Of a DNA stretch of 21,459 nt, positions 21,447 through 21,459 are shown piece by piece. How positions within the stretch are numbered: position 1 is the first letter of the stretch; each line of letters starts with the position of its first letter. This DNA comes from a virus: positions 1 through 21,459 of IMG/VR virus record IMGVR_UViG_3300020074_000150, one strand, 5' to 3'. The notes under the pieces are model-generated. The model worked only from the letters and a program-made list of their open reading frames with translations. It searched no databases and was not told the DNA's origin. Position numbers and translations under genes: made by a program.

Positions 21447-21459
21447 GCAACGGAATTAA
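21443..21459 (+). CDS. Start of next gene, truncated by the window edge
   Basis: ATG 21443 overlaps the primase stop (ATGA) and reads MSNGI before the window ends. The four-base overlap matches the coupling used elsewhere here, so a co-transcribed gene is likely. Five residues do not allow a product call. Confidence 0.55.

Noticed and set aside
1-21459. Integrase, transposase, homing endonuclease or intron
   Set aside because: No such motif or split gene was found; every recognised gene is continuous.

Overview
The window is a densely packed, AT-rich, all-plus-strand stretch of a T4-like marine myovirus, most probably a cyanophage of Synechococcus or Prochlorococcus. The evidence is the T4-type replication and recombination genes (UvsX recombinase, gp41 helicase and, at the far end, gp61 primase), T4-late-promoter-like ATAAATA boxes, a tRNA gene, and virion-type proteins of the kind seen in marine T4-like phages. 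No photosynthesis gene lies in the window, so the host is an inference; a pelagiphage is the main alternative.

Layout: 1-2329 carries the 3' part of uvsX and a complete gp41. Positions 2331-13783 hold a 14-gene, tightly coupled run of tailoring enzymes. In order these are a 2OG-Fe(II) oxygenase-like protein, a sulfotransferase, a short DegT-type aminotransferase, five tandem GT25-like glycosyltransferase paralogues, an AGAT-type amidinotransferase, a nucleotide-sugar 6-dehydrogenase, a second 2OG oxygenase, a MazG-type pyrophosphohydrolase, a flavin-dependent halogenase, and a third oxygenase of the aspartyl/asparaginyl hydroxylase type. Next come a tRNA-Leu(UAG) (13785-13867) and a late/structural block (13894-20288). 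This block has a possible nuclease-fold protein, a protein with a head-core-targeting-like N terminus, an 811-residue lysine-rich protein with a perfect 111-bp tandem duplication, two mini-proteins closed by a strong terminator, a virion protein, two conserved small proteins and a coiled-coil/membrane protein. A sigma70-like promoter then drives the gp61 primase, which overlaps the next gene at the right edge.

How the genes may work together: the replication genes flank the window at both ends. The middle cluster can in principle transfer sugars, oxidise sugar nucleotides to uronic acids, aminate, amidinate, sulfate, hydroxylate and halogenate. Nearly all its genes overlap or sit within 4 nt of each other; the only larger internal gap is 48 nt and contains a late-promoter-like box. 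My best inference is a phage-encoded pathway for a heavily decorated glycan or small molecule, acting on the virion, the host surface or a host metabolite. The substrate cannot be read from the sequence. The structural genes have their own late-type boxes and look separately regulated.
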